Positions 28,099 through 36,419 are shown, numbered from the stretch's first letter. The stretch: 64,000 nucleotides of DNA from DATIXJ01 sp963714795 (GCA_963714795.1 CAVQPS010000008.1:496001-560000); one strand, 5' to 3'. The notes: generated by a model from the letters alone, not told the origin. Numbers and translations are program-made.

Positions 28099-28506
28099 AT
28101 GAAACAGATTGGCATCAAAAAATTATACTACTCGATCAGCGAGGTCAGCAAGATCACTGATTTGGAACAGTACGTCTTACGGTATTGGGAATCGGAATTC
28201 GAGCAGTTGAAGCCCGCCAAGAATCGCGCCGGTAATCGTATTTATACAAATCGCGAAATCAAGATGATTCTGTATATCAAGAAACTTCTGCGTGAGGAAC
28301 GCTATACAATAGAAGGAGCCAAACAGGTGTTGTTGACGTATGTTCCGGACACCGATACCGGCGAACAGCTTGAGCTTCTCGCCTCCGCTGCGGAACCGGA
28401 AACGATGTCGCAATCTGTTCAGCCGAAAACGACAGAAAACCGGCTTCGTAACGATATGATAGACGTGAAGAAATTTTTGGAAGATTTACTGGTTCGATTG
28501 GCATAA
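28099..28506 (+). CDS. MerR-family transcriptional regulator
   Basis: 135 residues. The N-terminal winged helix-turn-helix is clear: YYSISEVSKITDLEQYVLRYWE, then AGNRIYTNREIKMILYIKKLL. The linker and short C-terminal part lack metal-binding cysteines, so it is not a metal sensor; its shape matches the small MerR regulators common in Bacteroidota and Chlorobi. The effector is unknown. It is followed 18 bases later by the Bax-inhibitor-like gene, which may be cotranscribed. Confidence 0.88.
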   Translation: MKQIGIKKLYYSISEVSKITDLEQYVLRYWESEFEQLKPAKNRAGNRIYTNREIKMILYIKKLLREERYTIEGAKQVLLTYVPDTDTGEQLELLASAAEPETMSQSVQPKTTENRLRNDMIDVKKFLEDLLVRLA

Positions 28507-28524
28507 TCACCCGGAGAAACGTTC

Positions 28525-29235
28525 ATGAATGAAGAAATGACAACATCGCGCGCCGTCACTGCTGAGGAAGCTCAGGAGATTGTTCGCGCGTTTATGTTGA
28601 AAGTGTACGGATGGATGTCCGCAGGTCTGATGATCACGGCGATTACGGCGTTGGGGACGTATCATTCAAAGCAGTTGCTCGAACTGATTCTCGAAAACCG
28701 CATCGTCTATTTCGGTTTGATTATTGCACAGCTTGGACTTGTCATATGGCTTTCGGCTAGAATACAAAAAATGTCCGCCATGACTGCCACGATGGTCTTT
28801 GTCGGATATTCCGCATTGACCGGCTTAACGTTGTCGGTTGTGTTTCTTATTTATACTCTCGCATCGTTATCATCGACGTTCTTTGTTACCGGAGCGACGT
28901 TCGGTGCCATGGCGGTGTACGGCACGATCACAAAACGTGACCTGACGAGCATGGGAAGCTTCCTGATGATGGGACTTGTCGGCATGATTATCGCTTCGGT
29001 CGTGAATATGTTCTGGGCGAATGAAACGCTCTACTGGATTACGACATATATCGGCGTGTTTATTTTTGTCGGCTTGACTGCCTACGATGCGCAAAAAATT
29101 AAAACGCTCGCCGCCGCATCGATGGAAGGCGAGGAAGCGGAACAGAAAGCATCCATCATCGGTGCATTGCGGTTGTATCTTGATTTCATCAATTTGTTTC
29201 TGTTGTTGTTGCGGGTGTTAGGACGCAGACGATAA
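28525..29235 (+). CDS. Bax inhibitor-1/YccA-family membrane protein
   Basis: 236 residues with seven predicted transmembrane helices. The family pattern is present: MLKVYGWMSAGLMITAITA at the start, FFVTGATFGAMAVYG in the middle, and GLTAYDAQKIK with LYLDFINLFLLLLRVLG at the end, including the acidic residues of the putative calcium-leak site. GGAG precedes the ATG by 9 bases. Role in bacteria is poorly defined (membrane stress or ion leak). Confidence 0.93.
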   Translation: MNEEMTTSRAVTAEEAQEIVRAFMLKVYGWMSAGLMITAITALGTYHSKQLLELILENRIVYFGLIIAQLGLVIWLSARIQKMSAMTATMVFVGYSALTGLTLSVVFLIYTLASLSSTFFVTGATFGAMAVYGTITKRDLTSMGSFLMMGLVGMIIASVVNMFWANETLYWITTYIGVFIFVGLTAYDAQKIKTLAAASMEGEEAEQKASIIGALRLYLDFINLFLLLLRVLGRRR

Positions 29236-29248
29236 AAAAAATCCCCGT

Positions 29249-29294
29249 CACCCTGAGCGTAGTCTCCCGAAGGGATGCCTTTGGCAGAAGGGTG
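29249..29294. repeat. REP-like palindrome, copy 1
   Basis: Outer stem CACCCT (29249-29254) with AGGGTG (29289-29294); inner stem CCGAAGG-GATG-CCTTTGG (29267-29284). The element at 63742-63779 has the same design and shares AAGGGATGCCTTTGGCA. It may also end the upstream transcript. Confidence 0.65.
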
Positions 29295-29344
29295 TAGGAA
29301 GCAAATATAAAATAGTAGTACGTAAAAAGTTGTATTGTCAAATT

Positions 29345-29418
29345 CGGAACGTGGCGCAGCCCGGTAGCGCACTTGCTTGGGGTGCAAGGGGCCGCGGGTT
29401 CAAATCCCGCCGTTCCGA
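29345..29418 (+). tRNA. tRNA-Pro (anticodon GGG), integration target
   Basis: A complete 74-base cloverleaf: acceptor CGGAACG/CGTTCCG, anticodon stem closing loop TTGGGGT (anticodon GGG) and T arm GCGGG-TTCAAAT-CCCGC. CCA is not encoded. The 3' 66 bases belong to a 67-bp sequence repeated at 36212-36278, so this is the attachment site of the downstream element. It reads proline CCC/CCU. Confidence 0.95.
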
Positions 29419-29419
29419 C
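29353..29419 (+). repeat. attL: 67-bp direct repeat within tRNA-Pro
   Basis: Runs from GGCGCAGCC to CCGTTCCGAC and is identical over 67 bases to 36212-36278. It covers the 3' portion of the tRNA plus one base, the usual site used by tyrosine recombinases. Confidence 0.93.
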
Positions 29420-29453
29420 GAAATTGTGAGTTTTACATTCCTCTGTAGATGGA

Positions 29454-29503
29454 ATTGTTGAATGCCAGCAGCTTTTTTGTTGGCAGGAAGGATGTTCAAC
29501 AAT
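29454..29503 (+). promoter_or_regulatory. Nested hairpin enclosing the recombinase start region
   Basis: Outer 9-bp stem ATTGTTGAA (29454-29462) with TTCAACAAT (29495-29503); inner 8-bp stem TGCCAGCA (29463-29470) with TGTTGGCA (29478-29485). The ribosome-binding site AGGAAGGA lies in the loop between stems and the outer stem ends inside the ATG at 29502. It could limit translation of the recombinase. Confidence 0.55.
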
Positions 29504-30528
29504 GCCCACCTCCCAGAAATTCTATCTCTGGAAACGCAAAGGTACGTATTACATTGGTTATGATGATGTAGACGGCAAAAGGAAGTGGAAGTCCTCTAAA
29601 TGCCATCTCAAAACCGATGCCCTAAAGAAGCTGAGTGAGTTTAGGGAGCTTTTGCGTTCAAAACCCGATGCAATAACGCTCTCTCATTTCACAACAGACT
29701 TTCTTTCCTACGCATCTACGTCTTACGCAAAGCCCACAGTTGACATTTTCACCATTGGTTTGAGACATCTCTCCACAATTGCAGGAGATTGCCTCTTAAC
29801 GCGGCTTAATCCTCAGCATATCGACATTTACAAGTCTGAACGGCTGAAAGCGGTTAGTGCCACAAGCGTAAACGTGGAAGTAAGAGGGTTACGAGCTATT
29901 TTCAACGTTGCCTTGCGTTGGAAAATGGTAGAAAACAACCCCTTTGCACGAGTACAACTCATTACGAACACCTGAGAAACCTCCTACATATTTCAGTAAG
30001 GAAGATTTTCAAAAGCTCACTTCAATTATCAACGAGAACTGGCTTAAAGAAATGGTTATGTTTGCCGCGCTGACAGGAATGAGAAGAGGGGAGATAATCA
30101 ATCTCCGATGGCAGGATGTTGACCTTCAAAGAAAGCTCATTAATATCCAGAGTAGCGCATCATTCAAGACGAAGCAAGGAAAACAGCGCACTCTACCACT
30201 CAGCGAAGTTGCCCTCCATTTACTCACCATGAGATTGAAGCAATCAACAGGCGAATATGTTTTTTCTCTGAACGATACAAGGATTTTGGAAAGCCGAGTA
30301 ACCCATAAGCTGAAAGACTACATTCGCCTTGCGCAATTGAATGACAAGTTGCACTTTCATTCTCTCCGGCACACCTTTGCAAGTTGGCTTGTGCAAGATG
30401 GTGTTTCCCTCTACGAAGTGCAGAAATTGCTTGGACATTCCAACATCGCGGTCACTCAGGTTTACTCTCATTTGCAACCGGAAACTTTGCATTCAACGGT
30501 GAACAGAATTTCATTTTCATCCAATTGA
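29502..30528 (+). CDS. int: Tyrosine recombinase (integrase), one frameshift
   Basis: Catalyses site-specific integration and excision at tRNA-Pro. The first frame (29502-29975) has an N-terminal arm-binding region and a SAM-like core-binding domain ending NPFARVQLI. The second frame, to 30528, resumes at RTPEKPPTYFSKEDF and contains the catalytic domain: Arg in LTGMRRGEI, HSLRH (His-x-x-Arg), LGHSNIAVTQ and the nucleophile Tyr in TQVYSHL. Deleting one base near 29964 restores 341 residues. All catalytic residues are retained, so loss of function rests only on the frame break. AGGAAGGA precedes the ATG. Confidence 0.88.
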
Positions 30529-30729
30529 GTGAAAGGAATTTCGGGGGAGGAGGAGGATAACGAAGCCGACCATCCCCTCCGGTGGGGGTATGCCACACTT
30601 TACCTACTACCCCATGAAATTGAAGGTAGGGATGGTTCAGAAAGGGCTTCTCATTTTAAATTTCTTCCAAGAAAATACACACTAAAACATTTTATAAGTA
30701 TAACTTATGGATTGTAACAAAAGATAGCA
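30529..30729. other. Gap between recombinase and cargo
   Basis: Contains one short hairpin (CCCC-TCCGGT-GGGG) and a 62-codon open frame without convincing start or family character, which I do not call a gene. Confidence 0.4.
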
Positions 30730-30761
30730 ATTGGTTGTGAGCTAACTTTTTTGTATTTTCT
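30730..30761 (+). promoter_or_regulatory. Bacteroidetes-type promoter for the beta-propeller cargo
   Basis: ATTG at 30730-30733, a 20-base spacer and TATTTTCT at 30754-30761. Transcription from here would leave a leader of about 130 bases before the ATG at 30897. Confidence 0.55.
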
Positions 30762-30796
30762 GCGAGCATTCGAATTGACCAAAATATGAATTTACG

Positions 30797-30880
30797 ACCT
30801 CGGATTATGCGAGGTGATAAACCCTCAACTGCTTAATGGGTACGGTCAAACCCGGATGTGGCAGTTGGGGGTTCTTTTTT
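30797..30880 (+). ncRNA. Structured 5' leader with terminator-like hairpin (candidate attenuator or riboswitch)
   Basis: First hairpin ACCTCG-gattatg-CGAGGT (30797-30815). Second, a perfect 13-bp stem, 30820-30832 with 30861-30873, around a 28-base loop that itself holds GGGT/ACCC. It is followed directly by CTTTTTT, and the lipoprotein-type ATG comes 17 bases later. The arrangement is that of a terminator controlling a downstream gene. It matches no riboswitch class I know. Confidence 0.5.
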
Positions 30881-30896
30881 AGATGGTTGGATAACT

Positions 30897-33029
30897 ATGC
30901 TAAGATGCATCTCAAATTTTGTGCTTTTATTCTTTCTTGCATTCATTTCTTGTCCTTCTCAAACCAATTGGTACTTCCAGAATCCAATTCCCACTGGGAA
31001 CGATTTGCTCGACGTTCGTACTTTCAATTCACTTCTAGCTCGAATCACGACATCTGATGGAACAATCCTTCAAACTTCAGATGGCGGATTATCATGGAGC
31101 GAGAAATCAATAGGACATCATCAAAGACTTTGGGGTATTTCTTTTGCAGACATCAACATCGGCTTTGCCGTTGGAGAGCAGCGGACAATACTTTATACCA
31201 CTGACGGAGGAAATTCTTGGACTACTCAGAGCTTTTGTAATTGTACAGGTGATATCTCCTATACCGCCGTGGCGTGTCCTGATGCAGACACAGCAATTGT
31301 TGTGGGGGGAAACGGTACAATCCTGCACACTACTAATGGAGGTTCGAATTGGATTACCCAATCAAGTGGAACAGTTTATGACCCTGGGGTGTCTGGTTTG
31401 TAAACACTGAGGTGGGTATTGCAGTTGGACGCAGTGGTACAATAAGACGCACGACAGATGGTGGACAGAACTGGATGAACCAATCCTTTGGGACAAACGA
31501 TTTGTACGGAGTTTGCTTCCCGAACGAGAGTTATGGAACTGCCGTTGGAGCAAATGGCAAAATATTTCATACCACGAACGGTGGGCAGGATTGGGTAGAG
31601 CAATCAAGCGGTTCAACTGACCTCCTATGGAAAGTACAATTTACTTCAATCGATTCGGGTTTCGTGATTGGTTCATCTGGAACGCTTCTTATTACTAACG
31701 ATGGTGGTTCGACATGGGTAAACGAAAGTAATAAGCTGTCGGGCGCGTCCTTACGAAGCGTATCATTCAGCGACCCGCAAACTGGTTTCATAGTTGGATA
31801 CGTTTCAATTTATAGGACAACGGATGGGGGCTCATCATGGGCTAAACGTTCATACTCGGCAACAATGAATGCCATAAGGAGTGTTTGCCCCTGTAATGAA
31901 GACTCTGCAATTGCTGTCGGGGACGTTGGAACGATTATTATGACCACAAATGGAGGTAGCTCATGGATAGGAGAGAACACTAATCTTGTCTCAAACCTAT
32001 CATCGGTTTCTTTTTACCATTCGCCATATGGGATTACCGTGGGAAGTTTTGGGGTAATACGCGTCACTTCAAACTGCGGAAATACTTGGGAAAGTGTAGA
32101 TAGTGTGACAAGTAGAAACCTAAACTGCCTGTCGCATGATGATACACTTAGAGCGATTGCCGTCGGAGATAGCGGAACTATTATTAAAACCACTGACGGT
32201 GGTATTCACTGGACACAAGAGAACATTTCGACCTCACTCAACCTCCGGGAGTGTCTCATTCGGCGGCAGTAATACTGCGACCGCTGTCGGTGATAACGGA
32301 ATTATTCTCAGAACTGAAAACGGTGGGGCGACTTGGATTAATCAGACTCCTTTTGGATTCACAAAAAATCTTCGGTGTGTCTATTGCGTAAACGGCAGCA
32401 CCGGAATAGCGGTCGGTGAAGGGGGAACAATTCTTCGTACCGACAACAGCGGTTTGCATTGGGCGGACATTTCGATTTCGACTAGCATTAATCCGATTGA
32501 CTTGAACTCAGTCTATTTCCTCGACCTACAAAATGGCTTCTCTGTGGGAGGAGTCAATGGAGTTACAAATGGGACACTAATACAGACCACAACTGGTGGT
32601 ACAACGTGGAATTTACTAGAGACACCTTCCTTTAGTACCCTGTATGATATCTTTTTTCCGAATAGTCTTAATGGCTTCATCGTCGGCGACGAGGGCACAA
32701 TTCTGAATACTTTAAAATCAGGCATCGAATCTGTGGATGATAAGGGTTCTGAGGCGCACAATCCGAAGACCTTTAGTCTCCTACAGAATTTCCCCAACCC
32801 ATTCAATCCTGCAACGAAAATCAGTTACACACTCGCAAAGGCAAGTAATGTCACTCTGAAAGTGTTTGACATTCTTGGAAGACAGATTGCCACTCTTGTG
32901 AATGGTAAGAATGAACCGGGAGAACATTCAATCAGTTGGAATGCTCTGAACGTTCCGAGTGGAGTTTATTTTTATAGGATAGTTGCTGGAGATTTTGTGC
33001 AGACTCAAAAAATGATTTTGATGAAGTGA
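30897..33029 (+). pseudogene. Secreted YCF48/BNR-like beta-propeller protein with T9SS sorting domain, two frameshifts
   Basis: Cargo of the element. The ATG at 30897 gives a signal peptide with a possible lipobox (FLAFISC). Thirteen repeats of the T-x-(D/N)-G-G-x-x-W type follow, each with an AVGxxGTI strand, as in YCF48-like (photosystem II assembly factor-like) and sialidase-type propellers. The end is a type A sorting domain (LLQNFPNPFNPATKIS ... VPSGVYFYRI). One base is missing near 31379-31387 and one extra at the GGG at 32247-32249; together they restore 710 residues. Probably surface exposed. Ligand unknown; a photosynthetic role is not implied. Confidence 0.75.
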
Positions 33030-33101
33030 AAATTGCACAACAAGCGAAGAGAATTTATGATTTGAATGTATGAGTGAGAATTATACAAAAGAAGAAATCT
33101 T

Positions 33102-33681
33102 ATGGGAAAATTGGTTGACCGACTTCCGGAACCTCTGAATGACCGAATTATTAGATTGTACCACAGAGGAAGGGAATTTGTTCAGATTGGTGACCTAACT
33201 CCAATTTTAAATCTTAGTCCAGAGGCGTTTAACAAATACGTTCAAGATGTAATTATACGCTTAATAGAGCAAGAAGAAGAGTCTTTAAACGACAAGGAAT
33301 TAATTGATGCAGGATTTGCTAAAGAGAGTCCTAAATCAAGCCGGCAGAAAAAAACAGCCGAGATTAATGATAAATTCAAGAATAAAGATAGAGCCAAAGA
33401 TACATCAAAAAAAACAACGGAAACTCTCTACCGTTTTGGAAAATACTGAACCGAAGAATATTGTTTTTATGTTCAAGCGTGTTGAACAAATGACGGGGAA
33501 GAAAATATCTCGTGAACGTCGAACTCTGTATCTGAGAATGAATGTTATACTTGTGGAACAAAAAAGGAGAGGTGAGGCAACAAATCATGCTCAGGCATCA
33601 CGCATTTTGATGAAAGGAAATCGATGGACGGAAAAACGAAGAGAGAATTTTTTACGCGCATGGCGAAAAGCTGGGAGGTGA
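33102..33681 (+). CDS. Hypothetical protein of the element, frame broken at an A8 run
   Basis: No family recognised. The first frame (33102-33449) starts MGKLVDRLPEPLNDRII and ends shortly after a run of eight A (33407-33414). The other frame continues TVLENTEPKNIVFMFKRVEQ to 33681 with a very basic C-terminus (TEKRRENFLRAWRKAGR). Reading seven A gives one 192-residue protein. The run is a classic slippage site, so transcriptional or translational slippage is possible as well as error. The charge suggests nucleic-acid binding, which is inference. Confidence 0.5.
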
Positions 33682-33767
33682 ATCAATGGAACTTTAGCTA
33701 TAGTTCCAATATTTGTAACTATAGACATAGTGCAGTTTAATCGAGTTATGTTGAGAGTAAATGAAAA

Positions 33768-33888
33768 ATGCTCTCTACATACAAAATGATTTTCGCGATA
33801 AGAAGCCGATGGGTTTGAGAGAGCATTCCTGTTGGCTTTTTTATTGCAAAAAGGCCATGCCCTCAAGAGTTTAGACCTCTGAGGGCAT
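33768..33888. repeat. Two strong inverted repeats in a non-coding gap
   Basis: ATGCTCTCT (33768-33776) with AGAGAGCAT (33818-33826), then ATGCCCTCA (33857-33865) with TGAGGGCAT (33880-33888). The second can extend inward by GAG/CTC. Together they could fold as a small RNA or act as protein-binding sites. Nothing else is seen in 33682-33906. Confidence 0.5.
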
Positions 33889-33906
33889 CGGAAAGGTACA
33901 TCTTTT

Positions 33907-34350
33907 ATGCAACAACAATATACACAATCTCTCCGATTAATCCCAACTCGCTATGCACACGTCTTCAACGTCCGAGCTAACTCTGGACTCTGAGACTCGC
34001 TACATCGGCAAACTTGATGAGGGGGAAGTGGGGTCTTCTGGACGAAGCGGAATGATAAACACTTGCATCGTAAATTGAACGCATTGGGTGTTAATCTTGA
34101 ACTCCTGCAACGCTCAGATTTCCATTTCAAGTGGATAGTGATTGATTACTGTGGGGAGGAGCTGGAAACATCAAGAATGTTCTTTCTGTATCATGGCTCA
34201 ATTTTCAACTTCAGCAAATCTGGTTTTGAGAAACAATGCTTTTTGAAGCTCGACTTTTGGGGAAGGAATAAAGCGGAAGCATTCGAGCGAACACTTACAA
34301 AACAAACCGAACTCTTCACAGAAGCAAGCCGGCAGGTGATGTTAAAATAA
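33907..34350 (+). pseudogene. Hypothetical protein of the element, two one-base indels
   Basis: Assembled from three frames: MQQQYTQSLRLIPTRYAHVF (from the ATG at 33907), then SETRYIGKLDEGEVG, then VFWTKRNDKHLHRKLNALGV to the stop at 34350. Reading GG at 33985-33986 as G and GGGG at 34030-34033 as five G restores 147 residues. I do not recognise the family; it looks soluble, alpha/beta and rich in aromatic residues. Its stop overlaps the ATG of the next gene (TAATG), so the two are coupled, which suggests a role linked to the ATPase. Confidence 0.5.
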
Positions 34351-35691
34351 TGAGCGAAACTGGAAGACGCATTGAACGAGAAGGGGGGTACTTGCTACCC
34401 TCCTGATCGATAAGGACGGTTACAAAGATTTGCCAAGTGATTTTACTGAAGATGCTTTTGAGAGTTGTGATTATCGCGAAGTCTTTGTCAAGTTTAGAAA
34501 ACGATTCATTGAGACCGGAGAACCTGCAAATGTCATTCTCTTCGAACGTGAGAACCCTGAGTTGAAGAGTTTACTCGCAGACATTCTATTTGCTTCCGTT
34601 TCTCTAAATGGCAGATTCAATTCAGAAGCAAGGGCTTTGATAAACCATCGACCAATTGACGTTGAGCAAGGAACAGAACCTATCCTTCCTCACTCGATGT
34701 TGAATCAAGGCAAATCGGAAAAGATTTTCGAGTTTAAATTATTTACCGGAATGGAGATATGCAACATGAATATACCTGAACAATCTTATCTCATCAAAAA
34801 TCTGATTTCGGAAAATTCAGTAAATTTTCTGAGTGGTGAGGAGGGTTGCGGGAAGAGCTTGCTTGCAATGAATCTTGCGCTTGCAGTAGCGATTGGTGCA
34901 GAGAAATGGTTGGATTATGAGATAGTCAAGCCCGGAAAAGTCTTGTATCTCAACAACGAGTTGGCATTCAATGATTTCGCGGGTAGGTTGAAAAAAATGG
35001 GAAATAATCTACCGGCGCGCGGAGACATTTCAAATCTCATCATCCCGAATGAAGTACCTGCACTTTCGGAATGTTGGGATGCACTCATCGAAGTCTGCAA
35101 GATAGAGAAACCAATCCTTATCATTGTGGATTGTTTATATTTTTCGCATGACAAAGATGAAAATGATAGCTCACAGATGAAAGCATTGATGAGGCAATTC
35201 TTGAGCTTGCGGGATAATCACAATCTTGCCGTGCTTCTTATTCATCATACAAAGAAGGGAGCAAGGTATGAACGAATGCACAATGACCAGATGCGAGGTT
35301 CAATATTTTCGGGAGTGTCACCGATACTGTTCTTCAGATACGCCGTTCCGCGCAGGACGAAACTAAAAGAATAATCAAACCAACAAAATTCCGGCACGTA
35401 TCAGACGAAAATCGGAAATGCAGATTGCTTTCTCTCAACCCGGAAACACTTTGGTTTAAAGACGAAGGCGAAACCGATGAAGGTGAACATATTATGGCGG
35501 CAGAACCGACGGCAGAAGAAGCAATAGACTGGACAGGGATATTTAATGACGGCAGACCCCTATCAAGGAAGGAGATTATCGAACGATGCAATCCTCTGGG
35601 GTACGATGACCGAACAATCGACAGACTTCTCAAGAAAGCGAAAGATAGGGGTGTTTTGAAATGCCCAAAATTTGGATTTTACCAACTTTGA
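34350..35691 (+). pseudogene. RepA/DnaB-like RecA-fold ATPase of the element, two one-base indels
   Basis: Probable replication ATPase or helicase. In order: an N-terminal helical domain resembling that of DnaB (from MSETGRRIEREGG), a RecA-type domain with Walker A GEEGCGKS and Walker B ILIIVDCL plus LLIHHTKKG, and a C-terminal winged helix (LSRKEIIERCNPLGYDD...). The frame breaks in the G6 run at 34383-34388 and near 35331-35336. Adding one base at each gives VLATLLIDKDGY and FFQIRRSAQDETKR, and a 447-residue product. Iteron-like repeats begin inside its stop codon, which fits a replication role. Confidence 0.7.
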
Positions 35692-35837
35692 CACTTTGAC
35701 ACTTTGCCATCCCTATGCAAAAAGATGTCGATGTCAAAGTAAAAGAGGTGGTTAGGTGGTTACACGATTGTTGTCTAACTTCTTCTCTTCACTTCGACTT
35801 CGACACGCTTTTCCTTACGCAATGTCGATGTCAAGTA
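35685..35837. repeat. Iteron-like short repeats, candidate replication origin of the element
   Basis: ACTTTGAC is repeated head-to-tail 2.75 times at 35685-35706 and occurs inverted at 35733-35740. ATGTCGATGTCAA occurs at 35725-35737 and again at 35822-35834. AGGTGGTT is doubled near 35745-35760. Clustered repeats directly after a RepA-like ATPase gene resemble plasmid origins. Confidence 0.45.
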
Positions 35838-36052
35838 GGAAGCCGAAAGAAGTTAAATCAGAACAGCGCGTCTGAGCGGCATTACGTCCCTTAATCAGGG
35901 GAAAAGAAACACCTGAAAAAATCTCCGTTGAAAAATATCACAGGCATTGTGTGATTTACGCACTTACTTAGAGATGGTTCTTGCTATCCCAATGGAATTT
36001 TTTTAAATTACATCAGCAAACTTAAATCAATCAAACGCCAACAATCAATTTG

Positions 36053-36121
36053 TGTGAATGTCCCTTTTTGTATTGCAGCCATTGGCGTGGTGAATGAGCA
36101 ATGAGGGACGTTCTATTCACA
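36053..36121. repeat. Large imperfect inverted repeat near the right end of the element
   Basis: Paired blocks in order: TGTGAAT (36053-36059) with ATTCACA (36115-36121); GTCCCT (36060-36065) with AGGGAC (36104-36109); ATTGC (36072-36076) with GCAAT (36098-36102). It could be a structured RNA or a binding site for recombination proteins. The rest of 35838-36211 shows no gene I can support. Confidence 0.5.
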
Positions 36122-36211
36122 GAGGTTAAAGAGTGTTGAATGAAATGTTGATTTTCTTTATTGGTTTCAGCATACACTCAACAACAACACCTCACTATTT
36201 TATCGGATTTC

Positions 36212-36278
36212 GGCGCAGCCCGGTAGCGCACTTGCTTGGGGTGCAAGGGGCCGCGGGTTCAAATCCCGCCGTTCCGAC
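36212..36278 (+). repeat. attR: 67-bp direct repeat, near-complete tRNA-Pro copy
   Basis: Identical over 67 bases to 29353-29419. Upstream, CGGA of the acceptor stem is also matched at the right distance, leaving only four changed bases (ACGT to TTTC at tRNA positions 5-8). It therefore resembles a tRNA with a damaged acceptor stem and should not be counted as functional. Confidence 0.9.
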
Positions 36279-36287
36279 TTCAATACT

Positions 36288-36341
36288 AAAAAGGGTTTTG
36301 TGGATAATTCGGGAAGTGAATTATTTTCTTAACCCTTTTTT
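36288..36341 (+). terminator. Terminator, probably the original one of tRNA-Pro
   Basis: AAAAAGGGTT (36288-36297) pairs with AACCCTTTTT (36331-36340), followed by a further T. Inside is a second stem, ATAATTC-gggaagt-GAATTAT (36304-36324). It lies just beyond attR, where the uninterrupted tRNA gene would have ended. Confidence 0.65.
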
Positions 36342-36419
36342 AATAAATAATCCTGCCTTTTTACTCATTTCCCAACAATCCTTAACACAAATTTTAGACA
36401 AAGGTTTTTATCTCACTTC

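Larger units (their letters stand above)
29420..36278 (+). mobile_element. Integrative element inserted at tRNA-Pro, about 6.9 kb
   Basis: Bounded by perfect 67-bp repeats. A tyrosine recombinase gene starts 83 bases inside the left repeat in the usual orientation. Contents in order: recombinase, secreted beta-propeller cargo, two unknown proteins, a RepA/DnaB-like ATPase, then iteron-like repeats and an inverted repeat. No structural phage genes or conjugation genes are seen, so it looks like a small, perhaps plasmid-derived or mobilisable element. The tRNA terminator found just right of the second repeat shows that insertion separated the tRNA from its terminator. Every gene in it carries at least one single-base frame break. 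Confidence 0.85.

Noticed and set aside
30529..30717. 62-codon open frame after the recombinase
   Set aside because: No convincing start signal, odd composition and no recognisable domain.
30897..33029. Photosystem assembly factor, as the YCF48 likeness might suggest
   Set aside because: The repeats are generic propeller blades, the protein is secreted and T9SS-sorted, and no photosynthesis genes are present.
33591..33866. 91-codon minus-strand frame inside the element
   Set aside because: Overlaps the basic C-terminus of the plus-strand gene and the inverted repeats; reads as a shadow.
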